Below, piece after piece: positions 53,108-63,065 of a stretch of 64,000 bases of DNA. This stretch comes from Symsagittifera roscoffensis. Taxonomy: Eukaryota; Xenacoelomorpha; Acoela; Convolutidae. Both the position numbers and the translations under genes were made by a program. Below the pieces are notes generated by a model that was given only the letters and a program-made list of their open reading frames with translations, was not told the origin of the DNA and searched no databases. The stretch spans positions 7,207,624-7,271,623 of the forward strand of contig NC_087071.1 of NCBI RefSeq assembly GCF_963678635.1. Reading direction: 5' to 3'. Position 1 is the stretch's first letter; every line of letters begins with the position of its first letter.

Positions 53108-53753
53108 GTGGCTTTGAGATCTCGCGTAGAGAACATCAAAAAGAACTTGGCGGTCCGCAATTTACTCGTGCAAGTAGCTGCGGAGCATCCTCGAGCCTTT
53201 CTGAACGGCATCAGCTGGAAGCCTGCCATAACCAACCAGGAAATTCCCCGAGGGAGTCGTCATTTGGTTGTTGGAGATAGTCTATTGAGGGATCTGAACG
53301 AGATCTTTGAGTAGTCAGACCACTGTTCTAACTTTTGGAGGGGCCTCCGTGGCTCAGGTCATTAAAATGATGCAGTTCCAGGACGAGGATCAAATGGACA
53401 CGCTGTGTCAATCTCACGAAGGCAAGTGAGAGTCCCTACAAGTCTGCCTTTTGAATGATTTGAAGGAAAAGTACAGACCCAGACTCGTGGTACTGTGCAC
53501 AAACCCGCAGAATCCAGAGGTGGGTACGCCAGTGGCGGATTTCATGAACGGCAATGTGACCCGATGGAACCATATGACCCGCAGTCTGATGATCAGCAAT
53601 CCTAGCGAGCTGCGACTCATGGATCTTGAGAACACGCTGCGCATGACTGACGATCTCAGACTCACCAAAGAAGGGATACATTTCAATACACCGCAAGGGA
53701 TGCGCTGGATAAATGACGTGCTTCAGACAAAGATAGAGCAGATGGAGCAGTGA
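53108..53753 (+). pseudogene. SGNH-hydrolase-like domain
   Basis: SGNH/GDSL hydrolases are esterase-fold proteins, with RNA-binding relatives such as Oskar's OSK domain. The frame at 53,108-53,314 ends with HLVVGDSLLRDLNEIFE (block I, Ser codon at 53,279-53,281). In another phase follows FGGASVAQVIKM (about 53,334-53,370), the Gly block. The frame at 53,451-53,753 gives YRPRLVVLCTNPQNPEVGTP and LRLTKEGIHFNTPQGMRWI (block V, His codon at 53,679-53,681). The usual Asp three residues before that His is Glu. The GTND (Asn) block, expected between 53,380 and 53,450, is not visible. As read, the catalytic set is therefore incomplete. Confidence 0.75.
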
Positions 53754-54450
53754 TTGAGGACGATCGACTCACGGGCTCGGAACAGTTCGACTGGAGGAGG
53801 TAGAGTGAGGGGCAACGTGCCGGAGCCACTTGCTAGTCGCTTTGGGCTCATGCAATGGAAACGGTTGCAGTGGCTCCCGTGGCTCCAAGCTGAGGCGTGA
53901 GAGAAATACTGGGGACTGCTCCTCCCCAGGAGGCAATCGTTGGAGAGCTGGCTAGGGAGGCCAATTGATCAGAGTCAGGCTAGCTCCCAAACCGCAGCGA
54001 GGACGAATAGCCCTTCCGCGGCGACTCCTGCTTCTGCAGGAAGCCAATCAACGAGCGCCATGCCGGCGGAGGGAATTGAGGCAAGCAGTGTGCTGCTCTG
54101 GAACCGTCCAGATCCCCGCGGTTGGGGCCGAACTTGAAGATGAACACATTAACGTGTCGAGCGGATGCAAGGAAGATGATGGGTGGAGACGGTCCCACAG
54201 TGTCGGGATTATATCAGTTACAGGTCGTGGACTGGTTGTTAGCGGAACAGGAACAGTTTAACTCCGTGACCACGCTCAGGTTTGCGGACCTTGATGGATT
54301 GCCTCAAGGCAATACCTTTGGACCCTTGAATACCCGATCTCTGACGGACGTCCGTCGGAGGGCCAGAGAATTGACGCCACCTCCCCGGAGGGGCAAGTTC
54401 ATGACAGAGAATAGGCCTAATAACAAGAATTTCAAGATGTACCGGTAGTT
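53754..54450 (+). pseudogene. Ser/Pro/Ala-rich linker and basic domain of the accessory block
   Basis: Broken frames encode low-complexity Ser/Ala/Gln-rich sequence (SQASSQTAARTNSPSAATPA) at 53,940-54,137, then, in 54,122-54,448, LYQLQVVDWLLAEQEQFNSV and a basic Arg/Pro-rich end (RRRARELTPPPRRGKF). It seems to join the SGNH domain to the next globular domain. No family is recognised. Confidence 0.4.
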
Positions 54451-54469
54451 CTCCAAACCACCCGGTCAG

Positions 54470-55078
54470 GTGCCCGGTGAGTACTCGAGAGGTGATCCCC
54501 GAGCGACCTCGGTGGAAGGGGACGACAGGAGAAACGAGGTACTGAGTACACCAATGGGTGACTGTCTATTTTCTGCCTATGATCCCCTAGACGTTAAGGC
54601 CGCCAAGTATCTGATAGTGGCTAGTTCGGATTACCTCCATACACCTCGGTCCCTCTTTTGGCCCGATGTGATTTTCTTGACAGCGCCTAAATTGAAGTGG
54701 GGGCAGTCAGTGGGAATGACGATAAGCGTGCGGAGGACAGTCAGCATGGACCCGCAGGTGATAATAATTGCCGGCTCGAGTGACCACCCGAAGAGCAGAG
54801 GGTTGTTGTCCCGTCTGACGAATGCATCAATTCCTAGAAATGAAGTAATGGGAGAGGCGATCATCACGTTGCTTTCAGCCATGACCGAGGTAGAAAAATC
54901 AGTGCAGCGACACTTCACTATGAACGTGGTGAAGATCATTTTTGTGTTATCACCAGGATATGCCAAATTGCCAGAGCCCTTGCAATTTGTGTACACAATG
55001 GTTACAACACTAGCGGAAGGACAATTCAACGTGATCATACCCGCACCAAACAGGATAGTTGATCAAAACAACTTTTAA
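54470..55078 (+). CDS. Uncharacterised alpha/beta domain, possibly a second SGNH/Rossmann-like unit
   Basis: A 202-codon uninterrupted frame, the longest in this block. It alternates hydrophobic strands and helices: AAKYLIVASSDYLHTPRSLF, MTISVRRTV, DPQVIIIAGSSDHPKSRGLL, VVKIIFVLSPGYAKLPEPL and GQFNVIIPAPNR. The strand-loop patterns (VASSD, IAGSSDH, FVLSPGY, IPAPN) follow the block spacing of a flavodoxin-like or SGNH-like fold, and it follows a real SGNH domain. The catalytic residues are not convincingly present. No database match is claimed. Confidence 0.45.
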   Translation: MPGEYSRGDPRATSVEGDDRRNEVLSTPMGDCLFSAYDPLDVKAAKYLIVASSDYLHTPRSLFWPDVIFLTAPKLKWGQSVGMTISVRRTVSMDPQVIIIAGSSDHPKSRGLLSRLTNASIPRNEVMGEAIITLLSAMTEVEKSVQRHFTMNVVKIIFVLSPGYAKLPEPLQFVYTMVTTLAEGQFNVIIPAPNRIVDQNNF

Positions 55079-55080
55079 CG

Positions 55081-56124
55081 ACACCTTTCTGAACTCCCGC
55101 TGTCTGGACGGACATTTCAAACGCCATTCAGGGGTTCAAGGTTTGCAGCACGACTCGGGTGGTGCTGGAAGAAGTCCTGGGGTTGGAGCTGTCCAACTTC
55201 GCCAGGTTACTGAAATTAAGGCCAGGAGTGGATGACGATCACTTGTTAGTACAACAGGTGTCAAATGACCTCTGGCTCGGACAAGTGGACTATGCTAGGA
55301 ACGCGCAGGGGACAGCGGTCAGAAAAAATCTGACATCAGCAGAAAAGGACCTGATGGCACTGGCCTTGAGGATTAAGCCACGCACCAAATCATGGTTGTG
55401 CTTATCGCCGAGAGTGTGTACTTAGGAGAAAATGCTTTCGAGCATGCTCCAGCAGTGATCAAAGAAATAAACGCATACATGAAAAACTTGTTCAACGAAA
55501 GGGAGTTACCCGGAGGCATGATGCTGCAGTTGATGCATGACGTGAACACGATGTCGCTAGATAGATTCCAGGTGGACATTTTGGCCAGGAGGGCACAATA
55601 TGAGAGATCTGACGCTATCTTGGGAGGAATGGGAGTGGGATGGACGCCATACTTCCTGTCCACGTATTACCCGAGGGCCTCCAGGAATCTGATCGCGAGC
55701 TTCGTCAAGGATATCCAGAAACTGTCAACTGGTCTGGTATTGGCACTATATAAGACGTTTGGTCATGAAAACTTTGTGACCTGTGAATCTCTTTTTTCAA
55801 GCGTTGGCAGACCTGAGATTGGATGGACTGCTTACCCTGATCGCGATGACATATGGTCGGTTGGGCGATTCGTTCATGCTTTTGCGTTATCCCGAACAAC
55901 TGCAGGGAGCGAGTGGAGAATTCAACGCGCAGTTAGAAACCGCCTCAAACCAAAAAAAAAATGAGGGATTGCAGGATTGCAACAGAACACGAGCGTCACA
56001 GGAGAGGACAAGGTTGAAACGGGAGTATTATGACATGCCTTTGCTAATAGATCTGGATGTAATGATGCGGATCGATCCACTGGCTTTGATCCATGGACTA
56101 AGCGAGTTCGCCACGTCAACTTAG
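55081..56124 (+). pseudogene. Continuation of the accessory polyprotein, alpha-helical (unknown)
   Basis: Consecutive, partly overlapping frames (55,159-55,425; 55,392-55,964; 55,783-56,124) suggest one long gene broken by frameshifts. Visible pieces are EVLGLELSNFARLLKLRPGV, SVYLGENAFEHAPAVIKEIN, ELPGGMMLQLMHDVNTMSLD, MGVGWTPYFLSTYYPRAS and a helical DLIASFVKDIQKLSTGL-like stretch. The composition is globular and helix-rich. No family is recognised. Confidence 0.45.
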
Positions 56125-56156
56125 TCTCCGTGGTGGATTGTTCCGTATTGAATTGA

Positions 56157-56764
56157 GTGGAACAGAAGGAGCTGAAAGAATTGTGCAGTGAAGATAGATT
56201 CGGGAGAATTGTGGAGCCAGTATTGATATTGCTGGACTTCAACAGTAGTTTTAAGTGCCGCATGGGTGATGTAGACATTTCCCATATCCAGTTTAACCAC
56301 AAGCTCTGGAATTTGAGACCAGTGTTGAAAGACTCGGGAGAGGCGATGCCGGAGGCTTATGCAGACGTCAAAGAGAACCAGGATACATGGCTGGCCGGAT
56401 CCAGGCCACTGCCGAGTCAATGTCCTCAGTACCCGCCGATAAGGAGGACGCTGCTGGGAGTCACGTCTCCTGCTATTGCCCCCGTATTGGTGCCGCTTGT
56501 GACGCGGAAGGAAGAATGCTGAAATGGAGTGAAGGGATGGAGCAGCGCTTCATTAGTTGAAATGTGGCGGCGATGCACGCCCTTGACGTCAGTTTCCCTG
56601 ATGCGTGGAGTCGAAAGAAGATCAAAGCACCACCCTCGAGAAAGCCTGATGTGTACTCCGACGCGTGGAGTAATGTGTACACACCCGCTGTCGATTGGTC
56701 CAGGTTCAGGTGGCCAGGAGAGATGAAAGCGGTGTTGTTGGAAGTACCAAAGGAACTTAGGTGA
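56157..56764 (+). pseudogene. Accessory block, unknown segment
   Basis: Frames 56,157-56,522 and 56,564-56,764. The first has RIVEPVLILLDFNSSFKCRM and LWNLRPVLKDSGEAMPEAYA, ending in a Pro-rich stretch. The second has VYTPAVDWSRFRWPGEMKAV. DAWS occurs twice (near 56,600 and 56,660). No function is apparent. Confidence 0.4.
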
Positions 56765-56772
56765 GGAACGTA

Positions 56773-57303
56773 CATGACGGTCGACGAGCTGGCGCCACTT
56801 GGCGATGAATCGGTGGAGTTCCTGGTGAACGACGAGTTGTTCTATCACGCAGGGGATCTGACCGTACCGACACGGCCGGATTCGGGCATTGATATGCACC
56901 AAGGCCCTTAGGGACCTGGGCGGAGACCAGACGAAAAATGATGATGATCAAATGGACCAGGAAGACGATCATATTGAGGTAAGGGAGACAAGTCGAGTGC
57001 GTTGGAAAAAGTTTTGCTGGAATATCAATTCAGTGAAGACGACGACGACGGGGAAGTCGATGGAGGTCTATTAATGACTCACCATCGTCCTTGATGTCCC
57101 CTACGAAGGAGGCGCCAGCCAGATTGTCCCCAGTGGATCCGATAGGCCTGGCAGTGGACTACCGGAGTAGGGATTTACAAAAACTGCTCCATGAGTCACC
57201 TAGGAAGAGAAGAATCGACGAGACAATGAGGTCATCCTTCCTGAGCACATCGCCTGAAGAGGGGTGGGAGAGATACCAGAGTGAACTTTAACGAAAGGCA
57301 GGA
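56773..57303 (+). pseudogene. Accessory block, acidic segment and short basic frames
   Basis: A phase from 56,773 encodes MTVDELAPLGDESVEFLVND and then stops. Frames 56,889-57,074 (acidic, DQMDQEDDHIEVRE) and 57,091-57,291 (PARLSPVDPIGLAVDYRS, then KRRIDE) follow with stops between. It is hydrophilic and probably disordered. No family is recognised. Confidence 0.35.
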
Positions 57304-57954
57304 GTGACCTGGAACCGAGTGACTTTCGTGGAAAAGACATGGGACGTGATACTCAGGTACGGGACGCAGTCCGTAATGAAGATGGTGTTGAACCAAGCCA
57401 TCATGCGCGAGGTTCTGGGGAAGCTAATGAGCTCGGCAGAGTCTGACGATCTGAACGAGTCAGTTATGGAGGACAGTGCCAATGATCATCAGATCATGAG
57501 AAAATTACCCATCAGGCGAGCCAAGAAAGGGCTAAAGAAATTGAGGTGGAGAGTGGGAAGCAAGACTATGAATCAGAAAGTGGTGAAGTCGAAGGCTAAT
57601 GCAGTAGTGGCCTCGTTGGCAAAAGTAGCTCGTCCAAGTGAGAGTGGACAGGGAGATGGTGCGGCGTCGACCAGGAGAAAGAAAGAAAATCTGATACCCC
57701 TTATGCTATTGGCAGGGTTGACCTCTACAGCCACGAGATCGAAGAAAAATGCACGGACCTTGGCGGACACAAAGCTCGAGATGGAAGTCATCAGTCAGTG
57801 TGGATCTGGAGGACTCGATGATTACAAGCCCTCGCGAAGCAACATGGCCCGGATGAAACTGGGGGACAACTCAACGTGGTCGACTACAGTCGGGTCACAG
57901 TACCTGACTCAGTCCACATGGGGGATCCCGCCGGGGTTATGTGGAGATGCTTAA
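57304..57954 (+). CDS. Basic, Lys/Arg-rich protein of the accessory block
   Basis: A 216-codon open frame. It starts with a globular piece (NRVTFVEKTWDVILRYGTQS), an acidic stretch, then a long Lys/Arg-rich region (KLPIRRAKKGLKKLRWRVGS), ENLIPLMLLAGLTSTATRSK and a Ser/Thr-rich end. The high positive charge suggests nucleic-acid binding, by inference. The last 14 bases overlap the next frame. Confidence 0.45.
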   Translation: MTWNRVTFVEKTWDVILRYGTQSVMKMVLNQAIMREVLGKLMSSAESDDLNESVMEDSANDHQIMRKLPIRRAKKGLKKLRWRVGSKTMNQKVVKSKANAVVASLAKVARPSESGQGDGAASTRRKKENLIPLMLLAGLTSTATRSKKNARTLADTKLEMEVISQCGSGGLDDYKPSRSNMARMKLGDNSTWSTTVGSQYLTQSTWGIPPGLCGDA

Positions 57955-58893
57955 GGCGAAAAACTCAGCGAGAGGCCACTTAATGGCCTGGAGCGAGAAG
58001 CCCGCCTTGCAGGATTACTTGAAGGAACTGACGGAGAAATCTAATTTGAATCAGAAGGAATATGGTACCGTAATGTCCTCGGAGGCAAATGAAATCGGGC
58101 TGGAAAAGCTGTTAGAAATCTCGTGGAGGGCGGCTCTCCAGAGATACTTCGACGGAACCATGCATGCACCTGCGACGGTGACAGCGTATATGGCCTACAC
58201 ATGTGCAAGGACTGACTTGCAAGTGCGACTGGCCTGGTGCCTAATGGGAGTCAAGAAATCGGAGTATGAGGCCAGTATTGAGTCCAAATTGAAGGAACAG
58301 GAGCTGGAACTAATAGAAACCCTGTGAGTTTTGATTTGTAGAGATGATTCTCCGATAGCCTGGGCCAAGCGCAAAGATGCTCTTTGTTTTGTGACGTTCT
58401 TGGTGGATTGCATCCCCACCCCTGTGTTGGAAGATTGTGTAAAAACCATTCGGCAAGGGGGAGTTGATCGTGAACGAAACTTTCTGAGGGCTCTCCTGGA
58501 GCTATATCAGGACCTGTCGCTGCTCATACCGAGTAAAATACTGAAGACATAGAGAGCTATCTCAGGCTGGAAGATGTGAGAAGATACTCAAACAAAGAGT
58601 TGAAAGTGAGCCGTGAGTCAATCGAAGCCGTCAGGGAACAGAAAGATTATGCAACAGTGGGGAAGCTGAAGTCATTCCAAAATGTATCAGACATACCAGG
58701 GATGGCGTACAATATCATTGTGGACGAAGAAGCCAGGGAGGCACATTTTGACTACGGACAGGTCATAATACTTGTTTTCTGGGTCGAGCGAGTCAAAGAA
58801 ACTGACATGTTGATGGTGGAACAACCCAAGCTGAGAATCTTTTTGGAGGAACGAGTGGTCGAACCCTCGGTTCCCGAGCTAAAGGGCAAGTGA
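57941..58893 (+). pseudogene. Accessory block, helical segment
   Basis: Frames 57,941-58,327, 58,331-58,552 and 58,576-58,893 follow each other with single stops or shifts between. They contain ALQDYLKELTEKSNLNQKEY, LEISWRAALQRYFDGTMHAP, LCFVTFLVDCIPTPVLEDCV and MAYNIIVDEEAREAHFDYGQ. The content is all-helical with a few strands, and the GC-rich codon choice is uniform with the neighbouring frames. No domain is recognised. Confidence 0.4.
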
Positions 58894-59690
58894 GCTTCGA
58901 ATGTGATTCTTGGGACGGTCCCTTGAAGACCAGCTTAGTAACCATGTGGGAGCTCATGAAGCCATCATGGTGTCCACACCCGAACGCCGGTTTAATCTGG
59001 GATATGATGGCAGATGTCGCATTGGATTTGGATAATGACGAGAGTCTACGTGATTTGGCATTGATACACCATCTTCAGGCCCTGAAAGTGACAAAAACAG
59101 AATAGCAGACCATCCACGCTGAGTGAGCAACATCGCCAACTAGCTCAATCGTATGGGAGATTGGGCACGTTAGACGAAACTGAAATGGAGTTGATTGCGG
59201 ACTGCCACAGAGTGCCGGAAGTGAATTTGATCACTGCTTTAGGATTTTACAGGATGACGAGCTCGATCGAATCGTTAGAACGCCTGAAGCGTGCCCATGG
59301 GCTGGTTACGTCCTTAAGTGTGGAAGTGTTCCCTGGAGCCTTGCAGAAAACTGGAGGTTGGCGAGATGCTCTAGAAAACGAGGCGAGTTTGAAAGATAGT
59401 GAGACATATCATAGACCTACTGGTTCGAAATAACTGGTGTGTTCGAGCTCCAAAATAGGTACCCTACATACATGGTGGTGATGGACGTGAGGACGCAGCA
59501 GGTGTTGGTCGACCAACTCTTCTCTGTGCCAAAATGCGTGAGGTTGGCCAGGATGTCGGAAAGGCCTTGTTGCAAACGGAGGCTACTAGAACAGAAAAGT
59601 TGGAGCACGGCCCGCAACTCCGTTGACAAGTTGGAGAAAGTCCTGGAGGACAGTGAGGTGGACGAACAAGGACAAGAAGCATTGGAGTGA
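58890..59690 (+). pseudogene. C-terminal end of the accessory block
   Basis: Frames 58,890-59,105 (LIWDMMADVALDLDNDESLR), 59,161-59,433 (ETEMELIADCHRVPEVNLIT, RMTSSIESLERLKRAHGLVT) and 59,439-59,690 (ending in an acidic tail EDSEVDEQGQEALE and a regular stop). Coding character and higher GC end here, marking the 3' limit of the accessory block. Confidence 0.4.
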
Positions 59691-60007
59691 AGACGAAAAT
59701 GTGACATGAGATGGAGGTGAAGAGAGAAGGAAAAAAACTTAATTGTCTTTGTGCGTTAAAACTTGTACTAAGCAACTAAGGTTGATCATTGAAACTTTTG
59801 AAATTTTTGTTTTGCGAGGGCTGGATTAAGGCAGACCTTGATATTGTTAAGAACTTGTGAAGAGGTGTGAAGTTGTTGTAATTGTTGAACAGCAATGAAA
59901 TTTTTAGTTGACACTATTTACAGATATATATAGAGCATAGGAGAGTATATTTATCTATTCAGACCCGACTGAAATTTTTAGCCTGTGTAAGACACGTGCT
60001 CATTTTG
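59691..60007 (+). other. Possible LTR remnant
   Basis: Non-coding sequence after the last accessory frame. It has a TATA-like ATATATATAGAGCATAGG at about 59,926-59,943 and ends directly before a sequence resembling a primer-binding site. These are features of an LTR (promoter in U3/R, then PBS). No partner LTR was found in the window, so this is tentative. Confidence 0.35.
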
Positions 60008-60023
60008 TGGCGACCTGGTGAGG
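60008..60023 (+). promoter_or_regulatory. Primer-binding-site-like sequence
   Basis: TGGCGACCTGGTGAGG begins with TGG, as do sites complementary to tRNA 3' CCA ends, and resembles the TGGCGACC start of PBSs in many Gypsy-type elements. It lies 3' of the possible LTR rather than near the gag start, which is unexpected. Confidence 0.3.
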
Positions 60024-60471
60024 TTTGGGCGCGCTCGCTCGAAGAGGGTGAGTACCTCATTATCTTCCTAGCCACAGAGTTCCTTGGTTTTAATATTAAG
60101 GACGACAGCATAAATAACTGATTATACTTGGTGAGTGATATTAAGTTAATTTTAATGGGTGCGTGCCCGTGCCACGTACCAACTTTTTAATCGGCAAGAG
60201 CGACAAAAAATTTTATAGAGAGCTGTCGTAAGTAATCGAAAAAAGAATTTTACCTAGGACACTCCTCATGGGCAAATTTTGTGAAAATGTTGAAGGAAAG
60301 TGAGATGTAGTAAGATGTCATTTTTGACACGTAGTGAATTGAGGTGGAGTAGACAGGTTTCATTTTCCAATGCGATTTGTTATGTTGATTATAGAGAACT
60401 GGAACGCTACTTGACGATAACCCGGTGTTATGCGATCAATGGGGAGATTGAAAGGGAATGTCCGGGGAGTA
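60024..60471. other. Transition from GC-richer to AT-rich DNA
   Basis: It contains GCGCGCTCGCTCGAAGAGG at 60,030-60,048. A frame at 60,300-60,587 passes through the following repeat and has no protein resemblance that I trust. Confidence 0.4.
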
Positions 60472-60560
60472 TGTGCCATTCCCCCGGATTGGCACAGCGG
60501 AACCTTCCGTCGCAGCACGAAAACGACATTAGAGGCCTTAGTGATCGTATATTAATGAAA
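60472..60560 (+). repeat. 88-bp structured repeat, copy 2
   Basis: Direct repeat of 40,573-40,660, with differences at about six positions (one in the first loop, two after the second hairpin, the rest near the 3' end). Both hairpin stems are identical to those of copy 1. The two copies bracket the retroelement at a distance of about 19.9 kb. Confidence 0.8.
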
Positions 60561-60779
60561 TGTATTGTTGCGGATTTTATCAAGTAACTTTCCCAATGAA
60601 CGGAATCCTGATTTATCAGTATTTGAAGCAGGGCTTTTCGTTGTCTTGGCTCAATTGAATTGTTTCGGAAATGAGGTTTTATGCATCTCATCTGACGGTA
60701 GTTGTTATTTCTTCTTCGATCTGTAGCCAGTAACTTTCGAGACGTGCCCTGTGAACTTACTGGAGATTGCCGTCAAACT

Positions 60780-61210
60780 TTTATGACCTCGATTCTAGCT
60801 ACGCCCAAATGTGCTGTCCAGACGTCTTCCCCCGTCATTTTACCCTCGTCATTTTTTACAGAGTCAATTGATTTTTTTTTGCTAAAAATATAGTTGAAGA
60901 CGTTTGGAAAGCGAATAAGCGAGTTTCAGGGTCTGAAACGCACATATCTGCCGCCCAAACGTCTTATCCAATCATACTTATCGAAAAAAAAGCGAAAGTC
61001 TTTCCACTCATTTTGATGATGGAAGATCTTTAGAAAGCAGATTTCAGCGTTGAGGGTCTGAAAGGCACAATGCTGGTGTCCAGGAGTCTCTTCACGTAAA
61101 ATTTAGTTGAACAAAAAATTGATTATTTGTTTTTTTTTTGCTTCAAAGACAGTGGAGGTTCTTTGAAAAACAGATAAGGGCATTTAAGACCCTGAACCTT
61201 TCATAGTGTC
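60780..61210 (+). repeat. Imperfect tandem repeat of ~120-140 bp (3-4 units)
   Basis: Recurring landmarks in order are (C/T)TTTGGAAA-CAGATAA-(C)G, GGGTCTGAA(A/C)-GCAC, CC(A)-ACGTCTT or GGAGTCTCTTC, and a T-rich spacer with ATTGATT-T9. Units begin near 60,780 (partial), 60,900, 61,030 and 61,155 (partial). Confidence 0.6.
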
Positions 61211-62709
61211 TTGAGGTATGTTTATAACCACTTGAAAAAAATTCGAGAATTATAAAATCAAGTGCCAGAATGTGGAACAGCAAAAATTTCAAAAATTACT
61301 CAATATCAAAACTCAATGTCAAAACTTGAAAAACACTTTCAAAATGAAAAATATTTATTACTAAAACTGATGCATTTTAAGTAGATTTTTTTTGTCTTAA
61401 GAGAAAGAAATGCCAAAGCGTACATTATTAAGGTGCTAAAGAGAACAATTTTTGGTATTCAGATAGAAAGTTAAATTAACATAAGAAAGTTAGATCATTT
61501 TGGTTTCCTCGAAACTAAGGTCGCCCAAACAAAATTTCATTACAAAACGTCAAAAAAAATTTTTCATTTTGAAGTTTTTTTGCAACAACCACAGAAAACA
61601 AACTTCATAAAGTTAGTTAATTGCGGGCTCTGAACTCAACAATTTTCTGCTTGCGTTTGTAAATTTCTTTTGCAGCCTTTTACCGTTCTTGTTTGGAGGG
61701 AGGAAATAGCTCAGTTTGTCATAACGGGGGAGATAATGGGGAGGAACTTTGTTCCCAAGTGTTTTTGTTTTCCTTTTTTCAACTTTTGTTTTCTATGCAA
61801 AACCTGGTACTAGAACTAATCATTGAACAGGGTCGAGTTCCATACCATATTGAAGCCCTTTTAGTCGTAATGCGAACGATATTAAAAAATGATTTTTTTT
61901 CTGTGTCGAGGAAAACTGATTCGAACTTTTGATTTTAACTCTAAGTTCGAGCGATCGAAGGCAAACAAGCTGGCTTACAATAGCTTACTTATGCTTTATT
62001 TGAGCTAACAAAACTCAATTTTAATCCAGTAGAGTTAGTTTTTGGCTTTTTTTCAGCGAAATTAATGAAATCAAAAAATCAAAAAATATATGCTGTTTTC
62101 AACAAATTTTTTGATTTTCGAAAAAAGTTGTCCTGTTTGTTTATTTTACAATGACTGTCAAACAGACCTAAAATTTAGTTTTTGTTAAGAATTTTTTTAT
62201 CACACCACACAAAAAAAACAATACTTATTGAAAAACTTTTCATTTTTTAAAAAACAGTGGTGGGAGCAATCTGTGATATTTGCGCAGCAGCCGCTATCCT
62301 CGCTTAAGTCGTGAAAATCTTTGGTAATTTATAGGAATTTGCTTTACAATAACGTAAACTTTTTACATAAACTTTTTACAACCAAATTTGCAAATAAAAC
62401 TGCAGCTAACAGAAACAATGCCATTTGAGTTCTCCGCTTTTATGATGGCTAGCGTTTTTTTGCCATTATCTGTCAATTTGAGATTTTTTGGCGTGAAGCT
62501 CAGCGGCGCTTCTGGACGATTATTCATCCAAGTCTAGACAGGTCAAATTAATTTGCTAATTTTACTAAGTTAAACAATTTAAAAATTTGATGGAAGAAAG
62601 TCAAATTTAGCAAACAATCGATTTTACAACATGTTTATTGGAAGGAAAATTTTTTTTTATGATTATCTTTCCGCTTTTGAAATTTCCGCTGTCTCCAATA
62701 AATAGAGTG
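61211..62709. other. AT-rich stretch without a recognisable gene
   Basis: Poly-A and poly-T tracts and short low-complexity frames. A frame at 61,693-61,932 (HNGGDNGEELCSQVFLF) has no recognisable family. Confidence 0.55.
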
Positions 62710-63065
62710 AGAACGAAAAATTAACCTTCAAATTTTATTCGCAACTTACTCTTTGAACTTGAGAACTCCCTGAAGAGCTAACAGTTCTATTTATTCTGTT
62801 TGCCAATAGAAGTTCAGTTTTAAAATCAGTACTTTTCATGTATGTTGGCTATGATTTTTTAGTAGGCAAGATGAAAACAGATTTACTGATATTAACGAGG
62901 CGTTTTACTTAAATAGTTCAACGATTCTACTCTGTGTTCTCACAAAACATCATTTCAATGTAGGAATAATCGTCTTTACGCGTAAATCTTACCATTTTCA
63001 ATGATTTTCCTCAGAATTAAATATAATTTGGGTAACTTATTTTTTCATAAGAAAGATTTGGTTTT
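62710..63065 (+). repeat. Left arm of the foldback element
   Basis: Pairs with 63,645-64,000. Identity is high, with scattered substitutions and small indels (for example an extra ACAAAACATC after TCTCA in this arm). It contains the self-complementary TTTACGCGTAAA. Confidence 0.85.

Larger units (their letters stand above)
40850..60007 (+). mobile_element. Large GC-richer Gypsy/Ty3-type retroelement with accessory coding block
   Basis: From about 40.85 to 60.0 kb the sequence is clearly GC-richer than the flanks and nearly all of it reads as decayed protein on the + strand: gag-like, protease, RT, RNase H, integrase, then a macro-domain-like frame, then a 7.5-kb accessory block led by an SGNH-hydrolase-like protein. 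Pol order PR-RT-RH-IN is Ty3/Gypsy type. Numerous stops and frameshifts make it inactive. Clear paired LTRs were not found at either end, so the limits are compositional estimates. Two elements side by side, one containing gag-pol and one containing the accessory genes, cannot be excluded because an AT-richer 450-bp spacer lies at 51.76-52.20 kb. Confidence 0.7.

Noticed and set aside
40850-60007. Paired LTRs of the retroelement
   Set aside because: I compared the 40.9-43.3, 51.7-52.2 and 59.7-60.5 kb non-coding parts by eye and found no long matching pair beyond the 88-bp repeat.
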